This document shows positions 11,968-22,657 of a stretch of 64,000 bases of DNA, in pieces; position 1 is the first letter of the stretch, and each line of letters opens with the position of its first letter. The DNA comes from Heterobasidion occidentale (taxonomy: Eukaryota; Basidiomycota; Agaricomycetes; Russulales; Bondarzewiaceae): NCBI GenBank assembly GCA_039111635.1, contig JBCAQO010000002.1:620001-684000 (forward strand), read 5' to 3'. A program made the translations under genes and the position numbers. The notes under the pieces were generated by a model, which was given only the letters and a program-made list of their open reading frames with translations, was not told the DNA's origin and made no database searches.

Positions 11968-13121
11968 TCAGGGATCACGGCGAACAGCGCGACACGAATT
12001 CGACAGATGCCGCGATAGGGCATCCCGGCGGCTCACCTTCTTGTGGCAGTACATGCACTCGGGCGGCTTTTTGTACTCTGCGTGGCCGGGAGTCGTCCTC
12101 TTGTGTCGTGAGAAGCTGCTTTGCCCTCTGTATGATGCGTTGTGCAGCTCGCAGTGGAACAGCTTGGTTTTGGATGTCTTCCCTTCGGCCTGGACTGTCT
12201 TTGCCCTCTTCCTGTGCCTCTCGATCGGCGCAGTCGGTGTACCAACCTTTGGTGGTGCCGGCAGATGGCTAGGCCCTGCTGCAGGCCACTGTATGACTTC
12301 TGCAGTCTGCGGCATGTTGAAGCTATGTGCTTCGTCATGCTGCGTGTTGGATCGTATACTGGTACCGAGTAGGGCCTCGGCTTCTGCTGCAATACATGGC
12401 ACGGGACGCGGACCCTGTGTAGCTTCGGTCCCGGGATTCGTATCTCGTTTTCTCTTGGAAGGTCTCTGGTTCGCATCACTGGACAGAAAATCCAAGCCAA
12501 GCTCGGGGTCAATCTGCGGAACCATGTCAGCTTGAGAGACAACATTATCATAGCATGGGACTCACAATGTCGCCCATCGAGGGCAGTTGATACGACCCAG
12601 AGGCCATTGCTTGCTCCTCTCCAATACCTCGCGGATTCACGCGACATAACAGATCTTCTGCGAGTTAGTTCAAGGCAGGAAGATCAGATGGTGGCTTGGA
12701 TGAAGAGGTATCACACCACTTACCGAAAGAAGTCTGGGCTAATAGGGAGCTGCTTTGCCCTTCGTCTTCGCGACTGACGGGGCCATCGGGATTGAATACG
12801 GGAAGCTTCTTGGATGTCGGCAGTGGTGGCGGGAGAGAGAGGTCTTGCTGCAAGTCCCATCTGCGTTCGCCATGCATGCCACAGTGGTCCAAGTCGGGTC
12901 TCCGGGGTGATTGGTGGGTGCTCTGGCACCAAAGAGTCAGCGACGAGGCCTCACAATGTTTACCGACCCGCTGGTGCCGATCATGGATATCCAGACTATA
13001 TCGGACTTACCCCTGGGCCTGAAGCAGCGTTCCATGGACGGAATGGTTGGCGAGACGCCTCTGTCAACCATGTGGCCGGATCTGACGCGAAGATATCCAA
13101 CAATGGAAACGCGCTATCCAT
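11968..13121 (-). CDS. Two-finger zinc-finger protein, paralogue 1 (diverged)
   Basis: Probable DNA-binding regulator; its targets are unknown. Start chosen at 13121 (MDSAFPLLDIFASDP); a longer in-frame start exists at 13187. Introns follow the codons for AASGPG (donor GTAAGT) and for LLAQTSF (donor GTAAGT), with two more before the main exon at 12525. The main exon has a basic stretch (RKRAKTVQ) and then two C-terminal fingers. Finger 1 is irregular: C-x2-H, then FSRH and a further H (FHCELH ... SSFSRHKRTTPGH). Finger 2 is C-x2-C-x12-H-x4-C (CMYCHKKVSRRDALSRHLSNSC). The same arrangement occurs in the two genes at 15946 and 21031, so this is the oldest member of a local family. Reading frame appears intact. 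Confidence 0.7.
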
Positions 13122-14256
13122 CGAGCTTGGTCCGGAGTAGACAGGTGCGCCTTCGTTCTCGTAGTGGTAGTGGATTGATCGTGTCATTGGATACAGGTGG
13201 TTCGTGGTGGTGGTTGGCGGTGGTAGTGGTTGGCGGTAGTAAGGTGACGGTGGTTCGTCGATCGTGGCAGTTGCGGGGGTTGTTCATTCAAAGAGCCCCG
13301 AGTCCGTATTTAACTGAGGTTATGCCACCTCGGCGTTAGCCGATGTTTCCCTTGTGCACCACTGCTTTGTGGCTAGGAGGTGGATAGCCACTTGTTTTCC
13401 GCCTCAGGCCCGATGCTTCCGACGCCATGACGGAAGCTGTCCTCGGCTTCGACGGGCCTGCTTGCTTTCTCTCGAATGTTGCGGCACCGGAGATGAACTC
13501 GGGAAGGAGTGGCTTTCAAGGGTCCTGGCCGGTTCCGGATGCCCTCTTGTCGACGCACTCCGCCATGCGGCATCGGTGGCAGTGGTCACTGAGTTGATGC
13601 CGCCTGAAGTCGGGACCCTAGGGGACCGACGGCGGAGGTGTGCCTTTCTCCGCACTCACTTCTACTGGCGGACTTCGTTGCGTTTGCCGCTTGTACGTAC
13701 ATACGTCATTCTTCTTCATTTTGCTTGCTTTCTCCGTTGGTTGAGGCAACAGCTGCTTCTTGTCTCGCTTTTCCACAGGAAAGCGCCCCAAAAATAATGA
13801 CGAGCTGAGTTCCACAGTGTTCCTTCGTTTCAATTGAACTGCTGAAGACATCTCTCTATCTTGTATATTCTTCTACGGCATCCCATATCGCAGGCAGAAT
13901 GCTATCAAATGGCAATCATGAGTTTTATAAAGAGGAAACACTCTTCGAGGCCCCCGACAATGACCCGAACTCCTTTCGATCTTCTTCCAGACCATTTCGA
14001 CTGTCAGCTTCTCCATTCTATCATATGCGCATTGGATTGTGTACGCTTTCGTCGGCTGGAGTACCCTGTTCAATTTTTGTAGACGCAGTGTCAAACAGAG
14101 TTTTGTAAAGGCGTCAATAGAGAAGTCTATCCATTGCCATAGGAGGCTTGTGAGTCGTTGTTCAAAATGATATCGAGGATACACAGCACCGTCGCGTAGA
14201 AAGTCGCCGACACCCCTTCGGATGCCGAGCTCTGAGTGGAGAGCTCGCTCTCTACA
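13122..14256. other. Upstream region of zinc-finger paralogue 1 and unexplained sequence
   Basis: Holds a GT/GGT-rich block (13190-13270) and the motif CCGTATTTAACTG (13303-13315), both also found upstream of the other two zinc-finger genes. Around 13440-13510 a GTTGCGGCACCGGAGAT stretch recurs at 17530 and 22600. From about 13870 to 14256 a minus-strand frame of unknown nature leads into the duplicated unit. No gene can be named. Confidence 0.4.
13190..13315 (-). promoter_or_regulatory. Candidate shared promoter of zinc-finger family (copy 1)
   Basis: On the gene's own strand: CAGTTAAATACGG about 185 bp upstream of the start, then a CCACC/CAACC-rich pyrimidine block. The counterparts lie at 17359-17373 and 22433-22447, about 210 bp upstream of those genes. 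TTAAATA is a plausible TATA-like element; function is inferred from conservation only. Confidence 0.45.
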
Positions 14257-15945
14257 ATTAGACTGGAACCAAATCCACGCAGCAATTCAGGAGAGATATC
14301 ATGATTGCGGCGATAGCCCTGTTCCCGAAGCAACGAAGCTCAAACAAATCTAGCGTCATACACATCTCAGCAGCTCGCTTGCTCTCACCTGATCTGGGCG
14401 ACTCTTGAGTGCGCCTGATTAAATTCATCCATATTCCTGTATAGCACGGTCTCCTAACGTTCGCACATTCGGAAGCTTAAAAGCGTCTAGGAGTATTTTT
14501 TCGATCAAAGATATACAAAAATAGGCTCTCGAGATAATCGCGTTTCGCAGAGCCTGCACCCCAAGTACCTAGCAGGATGGATGTTTGCTGTTGTGTGAAG
14601 ATAACTCAAAAGGCCTTGAGCAGAAGCTTGCTGATTGTTGCATATAGAAATTGTGTCCTCAACATGAGTGTAGATCGACCATAAATGCCGCTTGGAAAAA
14701 GGATCAATGTGCAATGGGACTGCAACTGTAAGCTATTTAAGATCGGTTTGAACCGCCCGTTGAAGCTAGGATCTGCTGTCCATCGTCAACAATAGACATT
14801 AGACTTCGTGTCAGAATAACCGACGTACTATTCATATACTGATGTTATGATTTCTGGCGAACTTGTGGACATGTTCAAACCCTATTGGGTGAGATTCTAC
14901 CTCTCCACGTGAGCGAGCTGGCAGCGTCTGTTGTTTTCTGCTTAAAAATTGTGGGACATTAATGAGCAGGGGTTCAAAGAGCTCACTTTGGTGTCGAACA
15001 AGCATCGATGTCTTCAGCAGTTCCAGCAAAGACAATTGAGAAGAAAGTTATAAGCAACGTTCAATGCTGTTGCTCGGTCTTGGAGCACGTCGAGGGCTTT
15101 GCCAGAATATCTGCGGAGCCATTATCGTCGCGTGCGCCATTCAAAGTAACACCTACATGTCTAGGTAGAAAGTTCAGTGTCTGTGAAAGCGCCATCGGCC
15201 GCAGTCGGCAGTACGCTGTTCTTAGGTGAATCAGCGGCACAACAATTAGAAAGACTGCTGCACGAAAGCTAAGGCGCAGATCAAAAGCAGCTCTCCAACG
15301 CATTAATCTCGGTTCATTCTGATTTTGTCTTTCACTGGCAGTCAGTACTGTCAGTCCTAGTATAAATTCGACTAGACTTTAGGATCATGTCTACGAGGTA
15401 CTCGGACAGTTGACGCGAGAATCTCCAACATGCTAAAGAGGTCTCAGTTCGTCATTCATACCATTGCTATCGTGTTGACAAGCAAAGAAAGATAGTCAGT
15501 GCGCGTACGATAATATGGATGTCATGAGCACACACCTCGAAGGTTGATTCTGAATATCTCGATTCTCGAGACGGTCACGAAGCCATCGGGGTTCTCGGAG
15601 TTTCCACACTCGTCAATGACACTTCAATGACTCGTCGATGGCGCCTGCATTTTCTCCATTTTCCGTCCATTCATCACTCACTTGACCTCTCTTGACCTTT
15701 GTCGAGCTCTAATTCTCTTTGACATCCATCTTCATTGAAGCATTTCGACTGTAACGGGAGAATATATTACTCATAAATTATGGGTACCTCAGAAACGGTG
15801 TGTAGAAAGCTGTAGAAAGCACGCGGATCGATGCTCATCGATGAGTCGGAGAAACGATAACAAGAAAAAGAAAAAAAGTGAGCAAGCCCGTCTGACCATC
15901 TATGACCTCCGCCTTCCCATGCCTCCTCTCTCCACTAACGCCCTC

Positions 15946-17150
15946 TCATCCGACGAGACCACGGTGCCGACTAGGACACGTATCCGACAGATGCCTCTTC
16001 ATCGCATCGCCGCGGCTCACCGTCGTATCGCACCATTCACATTTTACCTTGCCCTGGTATTGGGGGTGCCCCTTTATTGTCCTTCTGTGACGGGAAAAGC
16101 TACTCTGGTCCGAGAAGAGTTTGTTGTGCACTTCGCAGAGGAACCGACGTTTATTCTTCTGCGACTTCTCGTCCTTGTTGCTCGCACCATCGCCTGCATC
16201 GTTGCCAACATCTCTGCTCCCACTGCTCTCGATTCGAGCTTCTTCCTCATGGGCCTTGCCGTCGCCTCCACTACTCTCATGGGCCTCGCCGCCACCCTCT
16301 CTGGTACTCCCGCCTGGCTCCGCACTTTCTTCTCCAGCTTCCTCCTCTACTGGCAAGATCAATAAACCGACCTCCTTTGCTAGCCGAGCGCTAGGTCTTG
16401 CAGAGGTTGACGGTATACCTTCGACCGGTGGTACCTCGGTGAGGAGATAATCTTCACCGTGGTCTTCGTTGAATTCTATTGTTGACTCCTGTGAGGCCTT
16501 GACTTCGACCGGCAAAGTGGGTCTGGATCGAGACCCTTCTGCGGCGTCCGTCTGAGCCTCATTAGTCGCGGTCTCGTGGGCTGCAGCTTTGATCCTTTTC
16601 CGTGAGCGCGCGCCCTCCGAGAAAGAATCTTCTGGCAATGCCTTTCTCTTTCGAGACTTGCCATTCTGTGTAGGCGACATTAGCTGAGGATTTTGTACCA
16701 GCATGCGGAACGACGGGAACTGACTGTGCGGCCCGTGTGCCCCTCGCCACGGGCGTGCCCCGGACTTGGCGCGCGATCGATGGAAAGCGCGCGCGCGCTG
16801 GACGACGGGCTGTCGAGCACGCTGAAGGCGCGTTCGCTGCTTGTGTCTGCGCATGTGTCGTCGTCGTCCCAGTCACCGAACGCCATCAAAGCCGCGTCGC
16901 GGGCAGCCTGAGACCAAATCACGATTAGCAGCAGTTCAATGCCACGGGTGCCACCACGCGAGATCCACGACACGGCTGCCACACTCACCCAGACTATCTC
17001 GAACACCTTGTACTCTGGTTCCCAAGGCGCGTAGAGGTCTCGAGAGAAGTCAAGACTTCCCAAGTAAAGATCTGGCGTTGGGAACATGCTGCATTCCGAT
17101 CGCGGCACAATCCAATTTTGCGAGGTGTAGGTGGCAGCACCAGGGTCCAT
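15946..17150 (-). CDS. Two-finger zinc-finger protein, paralogue 2 (in duplication unit 1)
   Basis: Probable transcription regulator, two or three exons. Start at 17150 (MDPGAATYTSQNW); the first intron has donor GTGAGTGTGG after EYKVFEIVW and acceptor GGTCTCAG, followed by AARDAALMAFGDWDDDD. A second short intron ending ...CTAATGTCGCCTACACAG (branch-site-like CTAAT) switches to the frame holding NGKSRKRKALPEDSF, a nuclear-localisation-like region, an acidic Glu/Ser-rich middle, and two C-terminal fingers: FLCEVH ... SSFSRHRRTIKGH and KCEWCDTTVSRGDAMKRH followed by Cys. Nearly identical to the gene at 21031-22225. The donor of the second intron is not certain. Confidence 0.7.
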
Positions 17151-17358
17151 GATTTCGGGTGGTAGTTGGCGGTGGTAAGGTGGTCTACGGGTGTAAGTTG
17201 GGCGATAGTCGGTGGGTGGCAGTTGGTAGTAGTCGCTGGAGATTGGTTGGTAGGTGGTAGGTGGCGGAGGTAGTCCGTAGAGATTAGTTGGTAGGTGTCG
17301 GTTGGTGGGGAGTAATTAATGGAGGGGATGATAATGAGGGCACGTTCTGTTGACAAAG

Positions 17359-17373
17359 CCTCGTATTTAACTG
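17359..17373 (-). promoter_or_regulatory. Candidate shared promoter element (copy 2)
   Basis: CAGTTAAATACGAGG on the gene strand, about 210 bp upstream of the start at 17150; the intervening DNA is a CCACC/CAACC-rich block like those of the paralogues. Confidence 0.45.
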
Positions 17374-17583
17374 TGCGTTCATGTTCCTTACTCGGGGTCA
17401 GCCGAACCTTGTTTTGTGTGTTACGTTGTCCCATAGGTCACAAAGCTCTTTGTCCAGATGTCATGTCGAGTCGGTGATGCTTGTGCAAGCTGTGTCTCGG
17501 CACGGAGCGAGCTTCGCTTGCTCCTCCAAGTTGCGGCACCGGAGATCAACACGGCGGTGGCACATCTAAATGCTTATTGTTAC

Positions 17584-19073
17584 AAGACACACCGGAGCTT
17601 TGCTCCGGCGTTGTGAACAGACACAATATCGGGAAGCATCAGGATGACATGCTAAATTCTCTTTGTGAATTACATTCAATAGTATTTTATCTATGTTGAC
17701 CCAAGTTCTCCTCGGTCTGCACCTCGAAATAGGACTGCAAAGACATGAGCGACGAGCAAACAACTTGCAACACAGTAACATCTCGAGGTTTGTCCAGGCG
17801 TCACGCAGCGCGTTGAGCAGCCAGAGCGTAGATGCCGGGGATGCCACCATCCTGCAAGGGCATCTGCTCCAGCCGACAATCGTATCGAGGACGAGAGCGC
17901 ACCTTTGAGGCTCCGAAGCTCAGTCTTGGCTTGCTCCTACTTGTGCTTGTAGTCCTGGAGCTGGATGTCTAGATCGCGGATGACCACGAGGTCAAAGTCT
18001 TCTGAGGTCAAGAGCTCACGTTGCACCGCGAGACGTCAGACCCCTCCATGTTGGAGCAAAGCTGGCCTGTGACCATCTGCGTGTTTGTTCTCCAGCTGCT
18101 TGTGCCCTGTCAATGTACGGGCAGCATTCTGCAGCCGCTGGCGCTCGCTCTTGGCCACCCGCGCCTTGCGCGTGTCGTGGGCCTCTTTTGAAAGGTCATG
18201 ATCGACGGCTGTCAGAGGAAAGGCGGCCAGTCAGAAACCGGTCAATGCAGGTGCTGCGGGTAGAGAAGCTAGAAGCCAGGAAAAGGGAGAACGTACGCAC
18301 CGGCGTTGGCTGGGACCTCCGAGAGCCACTGCCAGCGTCTCCGCCTCGTGCTTCTTCCCGTTCCACCCCCAGCGGTTGACCCAGTCCTGCTTCTCGCGCG
18401 GCGGGCTGATGTGCCCTAGAATGGGCGGGAACGGTGCGAGCTCCGAGTCGCGCGCACTGCGACGATACGAGTTGACCCCGGGACCCAGTGTAGCCACGGA
18501 AAAGACACCCGCGCATACGTCCGAGCCGATGCGACGACCAAGCACCCAGCACCCAGTACCCAGCAAACCCAATAGAGGGATCGGTGCGTGGAGTTGATGT
18601 TACTGTCCCGGACGCAGAAAACCAGCACCCAAGAGACGCTCGAGCATGTGAATTGCCGACGCAGCGCAGGCAAAGCTCACGCCCGCACCTGAGCTCAAGC
18701 GAATGGCAGCAGAGAGGCCAGTCGACGTGTGCGCTACATGCTCGTGCCCGAGCCGCCTCTTCGCTCCGAGGTGGGTCGCGTGCGCCGTGTCGATGCATGT
18801 CGCGCGCTCGCTGGCCGGCTGGCCTCGACGCTAGCAACGGTGGGCGTCGTGACATTCATCGAGCGGTCCGTCATGAGCAGCGTCGCGCGTACATGACCCG
18901 GCTCCTGTTTCTGGGAATGTGGCAGCACGGGAGTGGGGTCAGTCTCACGGGGGCGGGGCAGGCGGAAAGGGCGACACGATACATGTCTTATAACATGGTG
19001 AGGTGGGATACGAGCAATTGGCGGGTGATCATGTGTTGGAAGGTCTGCGATCGGTGGAGCAGGTAAGACATTG
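17584..19073. other. Spacer between duplication units; no intact gene
   Basis: About 1.5 kb present once. It opens with a perfect 7-bp stem, 3-nt loop hairpin (CCGGAGC TTT GCTCCGG, 17592-17608). The stretch 17890-18440 carries decayed coding sequence (see the separate entry). The rest is GC-rich with only short overlapping frames on both strands. Confidence 0.45.
17890..18440 (-). pseudogene. Decayed fragment of a coiled-coil protein gene
   Basis: Reading the minus strand downwards gives REKQDWVNRWGWNGKK, then (after an apparent intron GTGCGTACG...CCGCAG) SKEAHDTRKARVAKSERQRL and later DFDLVVIRDLDIQLQDYKHK, a stop, and EQAKTELRSLK. The heptad-like charged pattern resembles a long coiled coil, but stops and frame changes interrupt it. 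No parent gene lies in the window and the family is not recognised; a diverged single-copy gene is a less likely alternative. Confidence 0.35.
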
Positions 19074-19289
19074 TCGGACAAAAAGCAAGAACCTAACGAA
19101 ATCAGGCAAGTATTGTTGAGGAGGTTGACAGCATGTCGCGACTCGCAAGGCGGACATTTCAACCAGGGGAGGATTAGCGCGTCGGACAAAAAGCAAGAAC
19201 CTAACGAAATCAGGCAAGTATTGTTGAGGAGGTTGACAGCATGTCGCGACTCGCAAGGCGGACATTTCAACCAGGGGAGGATTAGCGCG
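19074..19289. repeat. Perfect tandem repeat, 2 x 108 bp
   Basis: Positions 19074-19181 and 19182-19289 are identical, beginning TCGGACAAAAAGCAAGAACC and ending at GATTAGCGCG. It sits just left of duplication unit 2. No promoter, coding or hairpin signal was recognised inside. Confidence 0.9.
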
Positions 19290-21030
19290 CTCGTGGACAG
19301 ATCACCAAACAGAGGTAAACGAAAGTTCGAGCATTGCGTATAGTGAGTGTAATTAGACTAGAACCAAATCCACGCAGCAATTCAGAAGAGATATCATGAT
19401 TGCGGCGATAGCCCTGTTCCCGAAGCAAACGAAGCTCAAACAAATCTAGCGTCATACACATCTCAGCAGCTCGCTTGCTCTCACCTGATCTGGGCGACTC
19501 TTGAGTGCGCCTGATTAAATTCAACCAAAAACCTGTATAGCACGGTCTCCTAACGTTCGCACATTCGGAAGCTTAAAAGCGTCTAGGAGTATTTTTTCGA
19601 TCAAAGATATACAAAAATAGGCTCTCGAGATAATCGCGTTTCGCAGAGCCTGCACCCCAAGTACCTAGCAGGATGGATGTTTGCTGTTGTGTGAAGATAA
19701 CTCAAAAGGCCTTGAGCAGAAGCTTGCTGATTGTTGCATATAGAAAATTGTGTCCTCAACATGAGTGTAGATCGACCATAAATGCCGCTTGGGAAAAAGG
19801 ATCAATGTGCAATGGGACTGCAACTGTAAGCTATTTAAGATCGGTTTGAACCGCCCGTTGAAAGCTAGGATCTGCTGTCCATCGTCAACAATAGACATTA
19901 GACTTTCGTGTCAGAATAACCGACGTACTATTCATATACTGATGTTATGATTTTCTGGCGAACTTGTGGACATGTTCAAACCCTATTGGGTGAGATTCTA
20001 CCTCTCCACGTGAGCGAGCTGGCAGCGTCTGTTGTTTTCTGCTTAAAAATTGTGGGACATTAATGAGCAGGGGTTCAAAGAGCTCACTTTGGTGTCGAAC
20101 AAGCATCGATGTCTTCAGCAGTTCCAGCAAAGACAATTGAGAAGAAATTTATAAGCAACGTTCGATGCTGTTGCTCGGTCTTGGAGCACGTCGAGGACTT
20201 TGCCAGAATATCTGCGGAGCCATTTTCGTCGCGTACGCCATTCAGAGTCATACCTAAATGTCTAGGTAGAAATTTCAGTGTCTGTGAGAGCGCCATCGGC
20301 CGCAGCTGTCCTAGGTGAATCAGCGGCACAACAATTAGAATGACTGCTGCCGAAGGCTAAGGCGCGATCAAAAGCAGCTCTCCAACGCATTAGTCTCGAT
20401 TCATTCTTATTTTGTCTGTCACTGGCAGTCAGTACTGTCAGTCCTAGTATAAATTCGACTAGACTTTAGGATCATGTCTACGAGGTACTCGGACAGTTGA
20501 CGCGAGAATCTCCAACATACTAAAGAGGTCTCAGTTCGTCATTCATACCATTGCTATCGTGTTGACAAGCAAAGAAAGATAGTCAGTGCGCGTACGATAA
20601 TATGGATGTCATGAGCACACACCTCGAAGGTTGATTCTGAATATCTCGATTCTCGAGACGGTCACGAAGCCATCGGGTTCTCGGAGTTTCCACACTCGTC
20701 AATGACACTTCAATGACTCGTCGATGGCGCCTGCATTTTCTCCATTTTCCGTTCATTCATCACTCACTTGACCTCTCTTGACCTTTGTCGAGCTCTAATT
20801 CTCTTTGACATCCATCTTCATTGAAGCATTTCGACTGTAACGGGAGAATATATTACTCATAAATTATGGGTACCTCAGAAACGGTGTGTAGAAAGCTGTA
20901 GAAAGCACGCGGATCGATGCTCATCGATGAGTCGGAAAAACGATAACAAGAAAAAGAAAAAAGTGAGCAAGTCCGTCTGACCATCTATGACCTCCGCCTC
21001 CCCATGCCTCCTCTCTCTACTAACGCCCCC

Positions 21031-22225
21031 TCATCCGACGAGACCACGACGCCGACTAGGACACGTATCCGACAGATGCCTCTTCATCGCATCGCCGCGG
21101 CTCACCGTCGTATCGCACCATTCACATTTTACCTTGCCCTGGTATTGGGGGTGCCCCTTTATTGTCCTTCTGTGACGGGAAAAGCTACTCTGGTCCGAGA
21201 AGAGTTTGTTGTGCACTTCGCAGAGGAACCGACGTTTATTCTTCTGCGACTCCTCGTCCTTGTTGCTCGCACCATCGCCTGCATCGTTGCCAGCATCTCT
21301 GCTCCCACCGCTCTGGGTCTGAGCTCCTTCCACATGCGCCTCGCCGTCGCCTCCACTACTCTCATGGGCTTCGCCGTCACCCTCTCTGGTGTTCTCGCTT
21401 GGCTCTTCATCTTCCTCTCCAGCTTCCTCCTCCACCGGCAAGATCAATATACCGACCTCTTCTGCTAGCTGAGGGCTAGATCTTGCAGAGGTTGACGATA
21501 TAGCTTCGACCGGTGGTACCCCGGTGAGGAGATAATTCTCACCATGGTATCTGTTGAATATATTTTTCGACTCCTGTGGGGCCTTGACTTCAGCCGGCAA
21601 GGTGGGTCCGGATTGAGACCCTTGGGCAGCGTCCGTCGGGGCACCACCATTCGCGGTCTCGTGGGCGGCAGCTTTGATCCTTTTCCGTGAGCGGGTGCCC
21701 TCCGAGAAAGAATCTTCTAGCAATGCCTTTCTCTTTCGAGATTTGCCATTCTGTATAGGCGACATTTGTTGATGTATCAGCACTTGGAACGAAAAGAACT
21801 GACTGTACGGCCCGTGTGCCCTTCGCCACGGGCGTGCCCCAGACTTGGCGTGCGATCGATGGAAAGCGCGCGCGCGCTGGACGACGGGCTGTCGAGCACG
21901 CTGAAGGCGCGTTCGCTGCTTGTGTCTGCGCATGTGTCGTCGTCGTCCCAGTCACCGAACGCCATCAAAGCCGCGTCGCGGGCAGCCTGAGTCCAAAATA
22001 CGATCAACAGCAGTTCAATGCCATGGGTGCCACCACGCGAGATCCACGACACGGCTGCCACACTCACCCAGACTATCTCGAACACCTTGTACTCTGGTTC
22101 CCAAGGCGCGTAGAGGTCTCGAGAGAAGTCAAGATCTCCCAAGTAAAGATCTGGCGTTGGGAACATGCTGCATTCCGATCGCGGCCACCAATTTTGCGAG
22201 CGTAGGTGGCAGCACCAGGGTCCAT
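21031..22225 (-). CDS. Two-finger zinc-finger protein, paralogue 3 (in duplication unit 2)
   Basis: Near copy of the gene at 15946-17150, with the same exon order, the same acidic middle and identical finger motifs (KCEWCDTTVSRGDAMKRH). The ATG equivalent to paralogue 2 is at 22225, but this copy has net four bases fewer within the next 45 bp (near 22192-22200), so that frame fails after about 20 codons. Translation could begin at the next in-frame Met at 22166 (MFPTPDLYLGDLDF), losing about 20 residues. The middle region differs from paralogue 2 by scattered replacements. Possibly functional with a shorter N-terminus, or an early pseudogene. Confidence 0.6.
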
Positions 22226-22432
22226 GATTTCGGGTGGTAGTTGGCGGTGGTAAGGTGGTCTGCGGGTGTAAGTTGGGCGATAGTCGGTGGGTGGCAGTTG
22301 GTAGTAGTCGTTGGAGATTGGTGGTTGGTGGTAGGTGGCGGAGGTAGTCCGTGGAGATTAGTTGGTAGGTGTCGGTTGGTGGGAGTAATTAATGGAGGGG
22401 ATATATAATGAGGGCACGTTCTGTTGACAAAG

Positions 22433-22447
22433 CCTCGTATTTAACTG
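22433..22447 (-). promoter_or_regulatory. Candidate shared promoter element (copy 3)
   Basis: Same CAGTTAAATACGAGG element as at 17359-17373, about 210 bp upstream of 22225, followed by the same CCACC/CAACC-rich block. Confidence 0.45.
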
Positions 22448-22657
22448 TGCGTTCATGTTCCTTACTCGGGGTCAGCCGAACCTTGTTTTGTGTGTTACGT
22501 TGTCCCACAGGTCACAAAGCTCTTTGTCCAGATGTCATGTCGAGGCGGTGATGCTTGTGCAAGCTTTGTCTCGGCACGGAGCGAGCTTCGCTTGCTCCTC
22601 CAAGTTGCGGCACCGGAGATCAACACGGCGGTGGCACATCTAAATGCTTATTGTTAT

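Larger units (their letters stand above)
14257..17583. repeat. Segmental duplication, unit 1 (3.33 kb)
   Basis: Aligned by eye with 19351-22657 at an estimated mid-90s percent identity. The left edge is the shared ATTAGACT(G/A)GAACCAAATCC, the right edge shared ...AAATGCTTATTGTTA. It contains the whole zinc-finger gene, its promoter, and about 1.6 kb of other sequence (14257-15840) with fragmentary minus-strand frames I cannot identify, for example SLLELLKTSMLVRHQSELFE near 15030 and GYRRNHDISPELLRGFGSS near 14320. No target-site duplication or inverted termini are evident. Confidence 0.85.
19351..22657. repeat. Segmental duplication, unit 2 (3.31 kb)
   Basis: Partner of 14257-17583 in the same orientation, offset by about 5.09 kb. 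Across 14320-14850 / 19415-19955 unit 1 is one base shorter at six separate homopolymers (see findings). The non-genic part, 19351-20930, carries the same unidentified minus-strand fragments as unit 1. The frame ending in RGFGSSLI continues beyond the boundary in unit 1 but is cut at the boundary here. Confidence 0.85.

Noticed and set aside
13200..13270. CRISPR-like or simple-repeat array in the GGT-rich block
   Set aside because: Irregular, no constant repeat-spacer pattern; the organism is a eukaryote.
14860..14900. tRNA gene suggested by GTTCAAACCC
   Set aside because: The flanking bases do not form a T-stem and no acceptor or anticodon arm can be drawn. No tRNA was found elsewhere in the window by eye.
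17592..17608. Perfect hairpin as a terminator or regulatory RNA
   Set aside because: A 7-bp stem occurs often by chance in this length of DNA, and nothing links it to a transcript.
14257..22657. Transposable element explaining the 3.3-kb duplication
   Set aside because: No terminal repeats, target-site duplication, transposase, reverse transcriptase or integrase motif seen.
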